Shown here piece by piece: positions 40,378 through 48,582 of a DNA stretch of 64,000 nucleotides (its first letter is position 1; each line of letters starts with the position of its first letter). The stretch is from assembly GCA_031253995.1 (NCBI GenBank), contig JAIRVG010000073.1:23333-87332 (forward strand), written 5' to 3'. Position numbers and translations under genes: made by a program. The DNA comes from Paucimonas sp. Lineage in GTDB: Bacteria; Pseudomonadota; Gammaproteobacteria; Pseudomonadales; Pseudomonadaceae. The notes under the pieces were generated by a model. It did not search any database, had not been told where the DNA came from, and saw only the letters and a list, made by a program, of their open reading frames with translations.

Positions 40378-41277
40378 TCAGAGATTCTCGTCGAGGAAGG
40401 TCACCACCGTGCCCATGCACGCCACTCGCTCTTCGACATGGGGCATGTGGCTGGAGTTCTCGAACAGCGCCCAGCGGATCCCCGGGATGATGTCGATGAA
40501 CGGCTTGACCACCAGCGGGGTGGCCTCGTCGTAGCGCCCGGAAATCAGCAGGCACGGCACGTTGATCTTGCCCAGGCAGTCGAGGACGCTCAGGTCCTTG
40601 GTGTTGCCGATGATGTGGAACTCGTTCGGACCGGCCATGGCGCGGTACACGGTCGGGTCGGCATCGACCTGTTCGAAGGTCCGCACCACTTCTTCCGGCC
40701 ATGGGTCCAGGCGGCAGACGTGACGCTCGTAGAACACCCGGGTGGCGGCAATGTACTCGGGGGCGCTGAAATCGCCCGTGGCCTCGTGGCGCAGCAGGGT
40801 TTCCTGTACCTCCGGCGGCAGCTCGGCGCGCAGGCGGTTGGCTTCCTCGACCCAGACGCGCATGTCCACTGGCGAGTTGGCGATCACGAAGCAGCGCAGC
40901 CCCGCAGGACGGCGTGCCGCATGCAGGCTGCCGAGCATGCCGCCCCACGACTGGCCAAGCACCGCGTAGCGGTCCTGGATACCCAGGTGCTGGAGCAGGT
41001 TGTCCAGCTCGTCGAGAAACAGCTCCGGCGTCCAGAACGACGGCGGCATGTCCGGCAGGTGGGTCGAGCGGCCGTTGCCCAACTGGTCATAGTGGATGAC
41101 CGGATAGCCGCCAGCGGCGACATCCTTGTAGGCATCGACATAATCATGGGTGCAGCCCGGACCGCCATGCAGGATGACCAGCGGGGTGCGCCCGCACTCC
41201 AGGTCACCGGTGATGCGATACCAGGTCTGGTGCTTGCCGAAAGGGGCAAAGCCTTCACGCGATTTGATGAGTTCCAT
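40378..41277 (-). CDS. pipA: Proline iminopeptidase-like alpha/beta hydrolase PipA
   Basis: The product has 299 residues. An alpha/beta-hydrolase of peptidase family S33 shows the 'VILHGGPGC' oxyanion loop, the nucleophile 'GQSWGG', Asp in 'SGRYDEATP' and His in 'ENSSHMPH'. It would remove N-terminal residues from short peptides in the cytoplasm. ATG at 41277. A lux box lies 60 bases upstream and the LuxR-type gene is directly adjacent, as in the Pseudomonas pipA-pipR locus, where PipR activates pipA in response to plant-derived compounds. Confidence 0.85.
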   Translation of the reverse strand: MELIKSREGFAPFGKHQTWYRITGDLECGRTPLVILHGGPGCTHDYVDAYKDVAAGGYPVIHYDQLGNGRSTHLPDMPPSFWTPELFLDELDNLLQHLGIQDRYAVLGQSWGGMLGSLHAARRPAGLRCFVIANSPVDMRVWVEEANRLRAELPPEVQETLLRHEATGDFSAPEYIAATRVFYERHVCRLDPWPEEVVRTFEQVDADPTVYRAMAGPNEFHIIGNTKDLSVLDCLGKINVPCLLISGRYDEATPLVVKPFIDIIPGIRWALFENSSHMPHVEERVACMGTVVTFLDENL

Positions 41278-41336
41278 TTCAATCCGGCTCCGTGCGAATC
41301 GTAGAGCACACGATAGCCGTCGTTGCGTGAACGCAT

Positions 41337-41356
41337 AACTAGATAATTCTCTAGGT
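41337..41356 (-). promoter_or_regulatory. lux-box-like dyad upstream of pipA
   Basis: On the minus strand: ACCTAGAGAATTATCTAGTT. It is a 20-bp dyad (8 of 10 pairs) with the canonical CT-N12-AG spacing of LuxR sites, 60 bases before the pipA start and just after the LuxR gene's stop. It is the probable PipR binding site overlapping the pipA -35. Confidence 0.75.
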
Positions 41357-41375
41357 TTTAGCGATTTTTCCGCAG

Positions 41376-42137
41376 TCAGCCGTCGAGAAGCCGGTAATGC
41401 ACGGCACGGGCCACCGCTTGCACGCGATTTCTTGCACCAAGTTTGTGCATGGCCGAGGTCAGGTGCAGGGAGATGGTGGCCAGCGAGCGGTTCAGTTGCT
41501 CGGCGATCTCCGCCGCGGTCAGGCCCTCGGCGGCCCATCGCAGGCACTCCAGTTCACGACGGGTGAGGCGGATGGCCTTGTTCGCGCCTTCCTTCAATAG
41601 CAGCGGATAGGCCGCCTCCTGCAGGGAGTGGGCGAGCAGGCTGAAGTCGGCGAGAAAATGACGGGCCTCGGCCAGGTCGCGTTCACTGGTGTGGGCACGC
41701 AAGCCGGTCAGGGTGGCGAGACCGCCACGGGGCAGGTGGATGGGGACGGTGGCACCGCAGCCCAGCCGGGCGTCCTGCAGGTAGCCGCTGACGGGGGCAT
41801 GGCGGCGGTCGAGGTGGCGTTGCAGGACGGTCTCGTCCTCGGGCCGGTAGGACCAGACGAACGGCGCGATGGAGGTGATCGCCAGGTGCTGCACCGGGTC
41901 GATCTGGTAGTAGCCCTCGGAACACCAGAGGTCTTCCCAGTCGCCGGGGGTATTGCGCACGCTCACAACGGTGGGGGTGAGCACTTCGCCCACGTGGTCC
42001 AGGGGGACCGCCGTGTAGTCATAGGACAGGGCGTCGAAGCCCAGCTCCGCGGCCAGCTCGGCGATGATGTCCATCTGTTCGTCGAGGCTCCTGCCAGACA
42101 ACAGACGATTCTTGAGGTCAGCCAGCTTGGCCTGCAT
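41376..42137 (-). CDS. pipR: LuxR-family solo regulator PipR (plant-responsive subfamily)
   Basis: The product has 253 residues from ATG 42137 (GGGAG 8 bases upstream; ATG 42179 is an alternative). The autoinducer-binding domain (about 20-170) keeps the Asp-Pro pair in 'YYQIDPVQHL' and the Trp in 'IAPFVWSYR'. In 'GDWEDLWCSEGYY' the usual Tyr (TraR Tyr61) is Trp, the substitution seen in the plant-associated OryR/PsoR/PipR group. The C-terminal GerE helix-turn-helix (about 190-250) reads 'LTRRELECLRWAAEGLTAAE'. No luxI gene is nearby. Flanking peptidases and a peptide ABC transporter match the pip/aap locus. Confidence 0.85.
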   Translation of the reverse strand: MQAKLADLKNRLLSGRSLDEQMDIIAELAAELGFDALSYDYTAVPLDHVGEVLTPTVVSVRNTPGDWEDLWCSEGYYQIDPVQHLAITSIAPFVWSYRPEDETVLQRHLDRRHAPVSGYLQDARLGCGATVPIHLPRGGLATLTGLRAHTSERDLAEARHFLADFSLLAHSLQEAAYPLLLKEGANKAIRLTRRELECLRWAAEGLTAAEIAEQLNRSLATISLHLTSAMHKLGARNRVQAVARAVHYRLLDG

Positions 42138-42232
42138 TCCTTGCACTCCCTGTGTGTATACCCCTGCCCGGATTTCCATCTTGAAGTCCGCCAAGTAGAA
42201 TGCCACGGCTCGGCGCGGGACTGCCAGACGAA

Positions 42233-42252
42233 ACCTATAGGAAATACTAGCT
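42233..42252 (+). promoter_or_regulatory. lux-box-like site upstream of the peptidase-transporter operon
   Basis: ACCTATAGGAAATACTAGCT keeps CT-N12-AG and matches the pipA box at 13 of 20 positions, though its own symmetry is weak. It lies 63 bases before the ATG at 42316, mirroring the pipA arrangement. The 178-base gap also carries the pipR promoter, which is not recognisable. Confidence 0.6.
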
Positions 42253-42315
42253 TGTAGGCGGAGCAATCTCCTGCGCAGGGTATAGCCGAATACCATTGCC
42301 GACAGGAGAGTAGCG

Positions 42316-43203
42316 ATGTGGCGTGAGATCCAACCTGACCAGCAGTTCGACGTTTCAGTCGATGGCCATAATCTCGTGGCGTACAGCTACGGCGAAGGCG
42401 ACGAGGTGCTGCTGCTCCTCAACGGCGGCCCCGGCCTGCCCTGCGACTACCTTCGCGACGCGCATTCATGGCTCAAGGACAAGGGCTACCGCGTGGTCAC
42501 CTTCGACCAGCTCGGCACCGGCGCCTCCGACCGGCCCGACGACACCGCCCTGTGGAACATCACCCGCTACGTCGCCGAGGTGGAAACCCTGCGCCAGGCC
42601 CTCGACCTCGGCCGCGTCCACCTGCTGGGGCATTCGTGGGGCGGCTGGCTGGCCATCGAGTACGCCATCCATCACCCGCAGGCGCTGAAAAGCCTGATCC
42701 TGGAAAACACCGCCGCCGATATCCCCCACCTCTCCAGCGAGCTGGACCGCCTGCGCGGCGCCCTCGGCAGCGAGACAGTGGCGATGATGCAGCGCTTCGA
42801 AGCCCTGGGCCAGCTCGACCACCCGCAGTACCAGGCCGCCATCACCCTGCTCAACTATCGCCATGTTTGCCGCCTCGACGAATGGCCGGCGCCGATCCAG
42901 CGCTCGCTGGGCGACTGGAACATGGGCCCGTACTGCGCCATGCAGGGCCCCAACGAGTTCCTCTATACCGGCAACCTCAAGGACTGGAACCGGCTCAAGG
43001 AAATGGCCGATTTCCACATGCCGGTGCTGATCACCACCGGCCAGCACGACGAACTCACCCCGGCCTGCGCCATGCGCATGAAGCTGGCGGTGCAAGACGC
43101 CGAGTTGCACGTGTTCCCCAACAGCAGCCACATGCCGTTCTACGAGGAACCCACCGCCTACTTCCCGGTGTTGCTGGATTTCCTGCAGCGCAACCGGGGC
43201 TGA
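42316..43203 (+). CDS. Second proline iminopeptidase-like hydrolase (AapA-like)
   Basis: The product has 295 residues of peptidase family S33: 'LLNGGPGLPC', the nucleophile 'LGHSWGGW', Asp in 'TGQHDELTP' and His in 'NSSHMPFYEE'. The ATG has GGAGAG about 8 bases upstream. It is the first gene of a plus-strand operon with a peptide ABC transporter (3 bases to the permease gene), so it may cleave imported peptides. In Pseudomonas GM79 the matching gene is called aapA, from memory. It is clearly related to the PipA on the other side of pipR and probably arose by an old duplication. Confidence 0.85.
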   Translation: MWREIQPDQQFDVSVDGHNLVAYSYGEGDEVLLLLNGGPGLPCDYLRDAHSWLKDKGYRVVTFDQLGTGASDRPDDTALWNITRYVAEVETLRQALDLGRVHLLGHSWGGWLAIEYAIHHPQALKSLILENTAADIPHLSSELDRLRGALGSETVAMMQRFEALGQLDHPQYQAAITLLNYRHVCRLDEWPAPIQRSLGDWNMGPYCAMQGPNEFLYTGNLKDWNRLKEMADFHMPVLITTGQHDELTPACAMRMKLAVQDAELHVFPNSSHMPFYEEPTAYFPVLLDFLQRNRG

Positions 43204-43206
43204 TCG

Positions 43207-44154
43207 ATGAACCTGGCGCGCTACCGTTTCGTCCTCACCCGCCCGCTGCAACTGTTGCCGGTGCTGTTCGGCATCAGCCTGGTCACCTTCGTCCTGGTCC
43301 GCTCGATTCCCGGCGACCCGGCGCGGGTGCTGCTCGGCTCACGCAGCACGCCAGACGCGATCCAGAAGATCCGCACCCAGTTCGGCCTCGACGAGCCGAT
43401 CTGGGTGCAGTACCTGTATTTCCTCAAGAACCTGCTCAACGGCGACCTCGGCCAGTCCCTGCTGTACCGGATCGATGCGTTGAAGCTGATTTCCACGCGG
43501 ATCGAGCCCACGCTGATGCTGGTGGCCGGCAGCGTGCTCCTGGCCCTGCTGATCGCCGTGCCCCTGGCCACTATCGCCGCGCGCAACAAGGGCGGCTGGG
43601 CCGACAACCTGATCCGCCTGTTCACCACCGCCGGCCTCGGCCTGCCGGCGTTCTGGCTGGGGCTGATGCTGATCCTGCTGTTCAGCGTGCACTGGGGGCT
43701 GTTCCCGGTGTCCGGCTACGGCCGTGAATGGACGGACAAGCTGCACCACCTGGTGCTGCCCTGCCTGACCATCGCCCTGGCCCTGTCGGCGGTGCTGGTG
43801 CGCAACCTGCGGGCCAGCATGCTCCTGGAACTGCAGGCCGACCACGTCACCGCCGCCCGCGCCCGCGGCCTCTCGGAAAACGCGGTGTTCCGCCGCCATG
43901 TGCTGCCCAACTCGATGGTGCCGACGGTCAACCTGCTGGCGGTGAACATCGGCTGGCTGATCAGCGGCACGGTAGTGATCGAAAGCCTGTTCTCCCTGCC
44001 CGGCGTCGGCCAGTTGCTGGTCCGCGGGATCTTCACCCGCGACTACATGGTGGTGCAGGGCGTGGCCATGGTGCTGGCCTGCGCCACGGTGGCGGTGAAC
44101 TTCATCGCCGACGTGGTCACCACCGCCATCGACCCGCGGGTGAAGATCCAATGA
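43207..44154 (+). CDS. Peptide ABC transporter permease (DppB/OppB type)
   Basis: The product has 315 residues with six membrane helices. The N-terminal 'RFVLTRPLQLLPVLFGISLV' helix and the GDP motif ('RSIPGDPARVLLG') are typical of DppB. The EAA loop 'HVTAARARGLSENAVFRRHV' contacts the ATPase. It sits 3 bases after the peptidase gene and overlaps the next permease gene by four bases (ATGA). It imports short peptides or related amines with the four following genes. Confidence 0.92.
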   Translation: MNLARYRFVLTRPLQLLPVLFGISLVTFVLVRSIPGDPARVLLGSRSTPDAIQKIRTQFGLDEPIWVQYLYFLKNLLNGDLGQSLLYRIDALKLISTRIEPTLMLVAGSVLLALLIAVPLATIAARNKGGWADNLIRLFTTAGLGLPAFWLGLMLILLFSVHWGLFPVSGYGREWTDKLHHLVLPCLTIALALSAVLVRNLRASMLLELQADHVTAARARGLSENAVFRRHVLPNSMVPTVNLLAVNIGWLISGTVVIESLFSLPGVGQLLVRGIFTRDYMVVQGVAMVLACATVAVNFIADVVTTAIDPRVKIQ

Positions 44155-45008
44155 GCAGCCCGAGCGTCGCCCTGCCCGTACGCTGGCGCCTGCGCTGGAA
44201 CCTCGGCGATGGCCGCCTGACCCTGTATTGCGGCCTCGCCATCGTCCTTGGCTGGGGCCTGCTGGCGCTGCTCGCGCCGTGGGTCGCCCCCTACGACCCG
44301 CTGCAACAGAACGGCGACCTGCGCCTGGTCGCGCCGAGCCTGGCGCACCCCTTCGGCACCGACAACTTCGGCCGCGACATCCTTTCGCGGGTGATCTGGG
44401 GCGCCCGCATCGACCTGCAGATGGCCTTGGTCGGGGTGATCTTCCCGTTCCTGCTCGGCACCTGCATCGGCGCGATCTCCGGCTACGTCGGCGGACGCCT
44501 GGACACGGTGTGCATGCGCCTGATCGACATCGTCCTGGCCTTCCCCTTCCTGGTGCTGATGCTGGCGATCATGGCCATCCTCGGTCCGGGCCTGAGCAGC
44601 TTCTATATCGCCATGGCCCTGGTGGGCTGGGTGTCCTACGCGCGGCTGATTCGTTCGCAGATCCTCGTGCTCAAGGAAAGCGACTTCGCCCTGGCGGCCA
44701 AGAGCCTCGGTTTCAGCCACCGGCGCATCCTGTTCGGGCACCTGATGCCCAATGCGCTGTTCAGCTCGGTGGTGTTCTGCATGTCCGACGCCGTGCTGGT
44801 GCTGCTCAACGGCGCGGCGGTGAGCTACCTGGGCCTTGGCGTGCAGCCGCCCACCGCCGAGTGGGGCACGATGGTCGCCGAAGGCCAGAGCTTCATCACC
44901 ACCGCCTGGTGGATCTGCACCTTCCCGGGCCTGGCCGTGGTAACCCTGGCGATGGGCTTCAGCCTGCTCGCCGACGGCGTCGCCGAACGCCTGGGAGACC
45001 GCACATGA
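44151..45008 (+). CDS. Peptide ABC transporter permease (DppC/OppC type)
   Basis: The product has 285 residues. It has the N-terminal OppC segment with a first helix, the 'HPFGTDNFGRDILSRVIWGA' motif of the family and the EAA loop 'DFALAAKSLGFSHRRILFGH'. Its start overlaps the preceding stop by four bases, and its own stop overlaps the next ATG by four, so translation is coupled throughout. Confidence 0.92.
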   Translation: MSSPSVALPVRWRLRWNLGDGRLTLYCGLAIVLGWGLLALLAPWVAPYDPLQQNGDLRLVAPSLAHPFGTDNFGRDILSRVIWGARIDLQMALVGVIFPFLLGTCIGAISGYVGGRLDTVCMRLIDIVLAFPFLVLMLAIMAILGPGLSSFYIAMALVGWVSYARLIRSQILVLKESDFALAAKSLGFSHRRILFGHLMPNALFSSVVFCMSDAVLVLLNGAAVSYLGLGVQPPTAEWGTMVAEGQSFITTAWWICTFPGLAVVTLAMGFSLLADGVAERLGDRT

Positions 45009-45991
45009 GCACACCGCTGTTGCAGGTCGAAGACCTCAGCGTGATCGCCCGCCTCGATCAGCAGGATGTAGCGGTGGTGGATCGTCTGTCGTTCAGCCTC
45101 GGCGAAGGCGAGATCCTCGGCCTGGTGGGCGAGTCCGGCTCTGGCAAGACCATGGCCTGCCGCGCCCTGATGCGCCTGTTGCCGTCACCCAGGCTGCGCC
45201 TCGAAGGCACGGCGGTACGCCTCGCCGGCACTGACCTGCTGCAACTGGACGACGCCGGCATGCGCCGCATGCGCGGGCGCGAGCTGGGGATGATCTTCCA
45301 GAACCCCAGCAGCCACCTCGATCCGCTGATGCGCATCGGCGAGCAGATTGCCGAGGGCATCCGCCTGCACCAGGGCGCCTCGCGCCGGGAAGCGCGGGCC
45401 GAGGCCATCGAAGTGCTGCGCCAGGTGGGAATTCCCGATCCGCAATCCCGGGTCGACAACTACCCCCACGAGTTTTCCGGCGGTATGCGCCAGCGGGCGA
45501 TGATCGCCGTGGCCCTGGGTTGCAGCCCCAGGGTGCTGATCGCCGACGAACCGACCACCGCGCTGGACGTCACCGTGCAGGCGCAGATCCTGCGCCTGCT
45601 CCTGGACCTGCGCGACCGCCGCGGCCTGTCGATGATCCTCATCAGCCACGACCTCGGCGTGGTCGCGCAGACCTGCGACAGCATCGCCGTGATGTACGCC
45701 GGACGCCTCTGCGAGCACGGCAGCAAGACCCAGGTGCTGGCACGGCCGCAACACCCCTACAGCGCCGGCCTGCTCGCCTGCCACCCGGCGGCGGAAAGTA
45801 CCCAGCGCCTGATGAACACCATCGGCGGCCAGCCGCCGCTGCTTGGCGACATGCCACCCGGCTGCCGCTTCGGCCCGCGCTGTGCCCAGGCCTCGACCCT
45901 CTGCCACGAACGCCTGCCGGAACTGCGGGAGACCGAACCCGGTCACCGCCTGGCCTGCCATACACCGCTACTCGCCGGAGGTGTCTCATGA
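45005..45991 (+). CDS. Peptide ABC transporter ATP-binding protein (DppD type)
   Basis: The product has 328 residues. Walker A 'GESGSGKT', Q-loop 'MIFQNPSSHLDPLM', signature 'FSGGMRQRAMIAVAL', Walker B 'PRVLIADEPTTALDV' and the His switch 'LISHDLGVV' are all present. The C-terminal oligopeptide-transporter extension holds four cysteines ('CRFGPRCAQASTLC' plus one more) that may bind an Fe-S cluster, as in other DppD/OppD proteins. It works as a heterodimer with the next gene's product. Confidence 0.93.
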   Translation: MSTPLLQVEDLSVIARLDQQDVAVVDRLSFSLGEGEILGLVGESGSGKTMACRALMRLLPSPRLRLEGTAVRLAGTDLLQLDDAGMRRMRGRELGMIFQNPSSHLDPLMRIGEQIAEGIRLHQGASRREARAEAIEVLRQVGIPDPQSRVDNYPHEFSGGMRQRAMIAVALGCSPRVLIADEPTTALDVTVQAQILRLLLDLRDRRGLSMILISHDLGVVAQTCDSIAVMYAGRLCEHGSKTQVLARPQHPYSAGLLACHPAAESTQRLMNTIGGQPPLLGDMPPGCRFGPRCAQASTLCHERLPELRETEPGHRLACHTPLLAGGVS

Positions 45992-46962
45992 TCCCGCTGT
46001 TGCAGGTCAACGACCTGCGGGTGGAATTCGCCGCCGCAGGCCAGGGCCTGTTCGGCCTGCGTCCGCGCAAGGTCAACGCGGTCAACGGCGCCTCGCTGCA
46101 ACTGAAGGCAGGGGAAACCCTGGGCCTGGTCGGCGAGTCCGGCTGCGGCAAGAGCACCCTGGCCCGGGCCGTGCTGCACCTGACCCCGGTGGCCGGCGGG
46201 CAGATCCTCTTCGACGGCATCGACATGGCCCACGGCAGCCCGGCCGATATCACCCGCCTGCGCCACGAAACCGCGATGATCTTCCAGGACCCGTACAGCG
46301 CCCTGAACCCGCGCCAGCGCATCGGCGACATCCTCGCCGAAGTGCTGCGGGTACAGCGCAAGGTGCCGGAATCACAGGTCCAGGCGCGGGTCGCGGAACT
46401 GCTCGACCTGGTCGGCCTGCGCCCGGAGCTGGCCACACGCAAGCCGCGTTCCCTCAGCGGCGGCCAGTGCCAGCGGGTCGGCATCGCCCGGGCCCTGGCC
46501 ATCGAGCCGCGGCTGATCATCGCCGACGAATGCGTCGCCGCCCTCGACGTGTCGATCCAGGGCCAGATCATCAACCTGCTGCTGGAACTGCGCGAGCGCA
46601 TGAACCTGGCGCTGCTGTTCATCACCCACGACCTCACCGTGGTGCGCCGCCTGTGCGACCGCGTGGCGGTGATGTACCTGGGCCGCATCGTCGAAGAAGG
46701 CCCGGTGCGCGAAGTCTTCGAGTCGCCACGCCATCCGTACACCGCGGCGCTGCTGCAATCGGTCGCCGACATCGACCCGGCCCGCCGCCTGCCCGAGCAA
46801 CCGCTGCCGGGCGAGCCGCCGAGCCCGCTGCACCTGCCCTCCGGTTGCGCCTTTCACCCACGTTGCCGGCACGCCCTGCCGGCCTGCCGGGAAACTGCGC
46901 CACCCCTCCGTTCCTTGGGCGCCAGGCAGTACGCCTGCGTCCATTCGCAAGTGCTGTGCTGA
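45988..46962 (+). CDS. Peptide ABC transporter ATP-binding protein (DppF type)
   Basis: The product has 324 residues. Walker A 'GESGCGKSTLAR', Q-loop 'MIFQDPYSALNPRQ', signature 'LSGGQCQRVGIARAL', Walker B 'PRLIIADECVAALDVS' and the His switch 'FITHDLTVV' are present. Walker B reads ADECVAALD where most members have ADEPVSALD; the catalytic Glu is kept. The C-terminal extension has the usual cysteines ('CAFHPRCRHALPAC'). It overlaps the preceding gene by four bases and is followed by the binding-protein gene after 31 bases. Confidence 0.93.
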   Translation: MIPLLQVNDLRVEFAAAGQGLFGLRPRKVNAVNGASLQLKAGETLGLVGESGCGKSTLARAVLHLTPVAGGQILFDGIDMAHGSPADITRLRHETAMIFQDPYSALNPRQRIGDILAEVLRVQRKVPESQVQARVAELLDLVGLRPELATRKPRSLSGGQCQRVGIARALAIEPRLIIADECVAALDVSIQGQIINLLLELRERMNLALLFITHDLTVVRRLCDRVAVMYLGRIVEEGPVREVFESPRHPYTAALLQSVADIDPARRLPEQPLPGEPPSPLHLPSGCAFHPRCRHALPACRETAPPLRSLGARQYACVHSQVLC

Positions 46963-46993
46963 TCCAAACAACATCATCAAATGGAGCTTGAGC

Positions 46994-48535
46994 ATGAAAC
47001 CCGGAGCATTGAAGTTACTCACCGCCGCCCTGCTGGCCGCCAGCGCGCTGACCGCGGGCGTGGCGCAGGCCGCTGGCGTACTGACCATCGGTTGCCGTGA
47101 GGAAAGCACCACCTTCGACCCGATCAAGAGTGCGCAGAACCGCGACAGCTGGGTGTTCGGCAACGTCTACGACGTGCTGGTCCGGGTCGACAACAGCGGC
47201 ACCAAGCTGGTGCCGGGCCTGGCGGAAAGCTGGACCGTCTCCGACGACGGCCTGACCTACACCTTCAAGATGCGCAATGCCAAATTCTCCGACGGCTCGC
47301 CGATCACCGCCGAGGATGGCGCCTTCACCCTGCTGCGTATCCGCGACAACCCGGGCTCCATGTGGTCCGACGCCTACAAGGACATCGCCGACGCCAAGGC
47401 GGTCGACCCGCACACCCTGGTGGTGACCCTGAAGGCCAAGTCGGTACCGTTCCTCTCCCAGTTGAGCACGGCCAACCTGTCCATCGTGTCGAAGAAGGCC
47501 ATGGAGCGCATGGGCGAGGACGCCTACGCCCAGGAGCCGGTGACCTCCGGCGCCTTCAGGGTCAAGGAATGGGTGCGTGGCGACCGAGTGATCCTGGAGA
47601 AGGATCCCAACTTCTGGGAAGCCGACAAGGTCAGCCTGGATGGCGTCGAGTGGATCTCCATTCCCGATGACAACACGCGCATGCTCAAGGTCCGCGCCGG
47701 CGAGCTGGACACGGCGATCTTCGTGCCGTTCTCGCGGGTCGACGAGCTGCAGAAAGACCCGAACCTGACCGTCCACGCCGACCCGTCGACCCGCGAAGAC
47801 CATCTGCTGATCAACCACTCCAAGGGCCTGCTGGCCAAACAGGAAGTGCGTGAGGCGATCGACCTGGCGATCGACAAGAAGACCCTGGTCGACACCGTCA
47901 CCTTCGGTCACGGCGAGGTCGCCTACTCGTACATTCCCAAAGGCGCGCTGTACCACAACGCCAACAACCTGCAGCGTCCGTTCGACCCGCCCAAGGCCCG
48001 CGAACTGCTGAAGAAGGCCGGTGCCGAGGGGCTCAAGCTCAACTACGTGGTCAACGCCGGCAACGAAGCCGACGAGCAGATCGCCGTGCTGGTGCAGAAG
48101 CAGCTGAAGGACGTCGGCATCACCGCCAACCTGCAGAAGGTCGACCCGACCCAGAGCTGGCAGATGCTGGTGGACGGCGACTACGACCTGTCGGTGATGT
48201 ACTGGACCAACGACATCCTCGACCCGGACCAGAAGACCACCTTCGTGCTCGGTCATGACTCCAACGAGAACTACATGACCCGCTACAAGAACGACAAGGT
48301 CAAGGACCTGGTCGCCGCGGCGCGCCTGGAAAGCGACCCGGTCAAGCGTGGGCAGATGTACAAGGAGCTGCAGGAGATGGCCAAGCAGGATGTGAACTGG
48401 ATCGATCTCTACTACAGCCCGTACATCAATATCTCGCGCAGCAATATCCAGAACTTCACGCAGAACCCGCTGGGGCGCTTCACCCTGGAAGAGACGGTGA
48501 AGCTGGAGCCTGGCGTTAAAACCGCGAAGAACTGA
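46994..48535 (+). CDS. Peptide ABC transporter periplasmic binding protein (family 5)
   Basis: The product has 513 residues. A signal peptide (to about residue 26, AGVAQA) is followed by a solute-binding family 5 fold ('DSWVFGNVYDVLVRVDNSGT', 'AESWTVSDDGLTYTFKMRNA', 'PVTSGAFRVKEWVRGDRVIL'). ATG at 46994 has GGAG about 7 bases upstream. It delivers ligand to the permease pair; in the pip system the transporter is needed for the plant-signal response, from memory, so this protein may set the specificity. A REP hairpin follows the stop. Confidence 0.92.
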   Translation: MKPGALKLLTAALLAASALTAGVAQAAGVLTIGCREESTTFDPIKSAQNRDSWVFGNVYDVLVRVDNSGTKLVPGLAESWTVSDDGLTYTFKMRNAKFSDGSPITAEDGAFTLLRIRDNPGSMWSDAYKDIADAKAVDPHTLVVTLKAKSVPFLSQLSTANLSIVSKKAMERMGEDAYAQEPVTSGAFRVKEWVRGDRVILEKDPNFWEADKVSLDGVEWISIPDDNTRMLKVRAGELDTAIFVPFSRVDELQKDPNLTVHADPSTREDHLLINHSKGLLAKQEVREAIDLAIDKKTLVDTVTFGHGEVAYSYIPKGALYHNANNLQRPFDPPKARELLKKAGAEGLKLNYVVNAGNEADEQIAVLVQKQLKDVGITANLQKVDPTQSWQMLVDGDYDLSVMYWTNDILDPDQKTTFVLGHDSNENYMTRYKNDKVKDLVAAARLESDPVKRGQMYKELQEMAKQDVNWIDLYYSPYINISRSNIQNFTQNPLGRFTLEETVKLEPGVKTAKN

Positions 48536-48544
48536 GTCGTACCC

Positions 48545-48566
48545 GGGAGCGGGTTTACCCGCTCCC
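48545..48566. repeat. Single REP palindrome / possible bidirectional terminator
   Basis: GGGAGCGGG and CCCGCTCCC flank TTTA, 9 bases after the binding-protein stop and 16 bases before the end of the convergent SGNH gene. It is the core of the REP unit seen at 8141. With no T-run, it may serve as a weak terminator for both strands. Confidence 0.75.
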
Positions 48567-48582
48567 ACAAGTCCGCGCAGGT

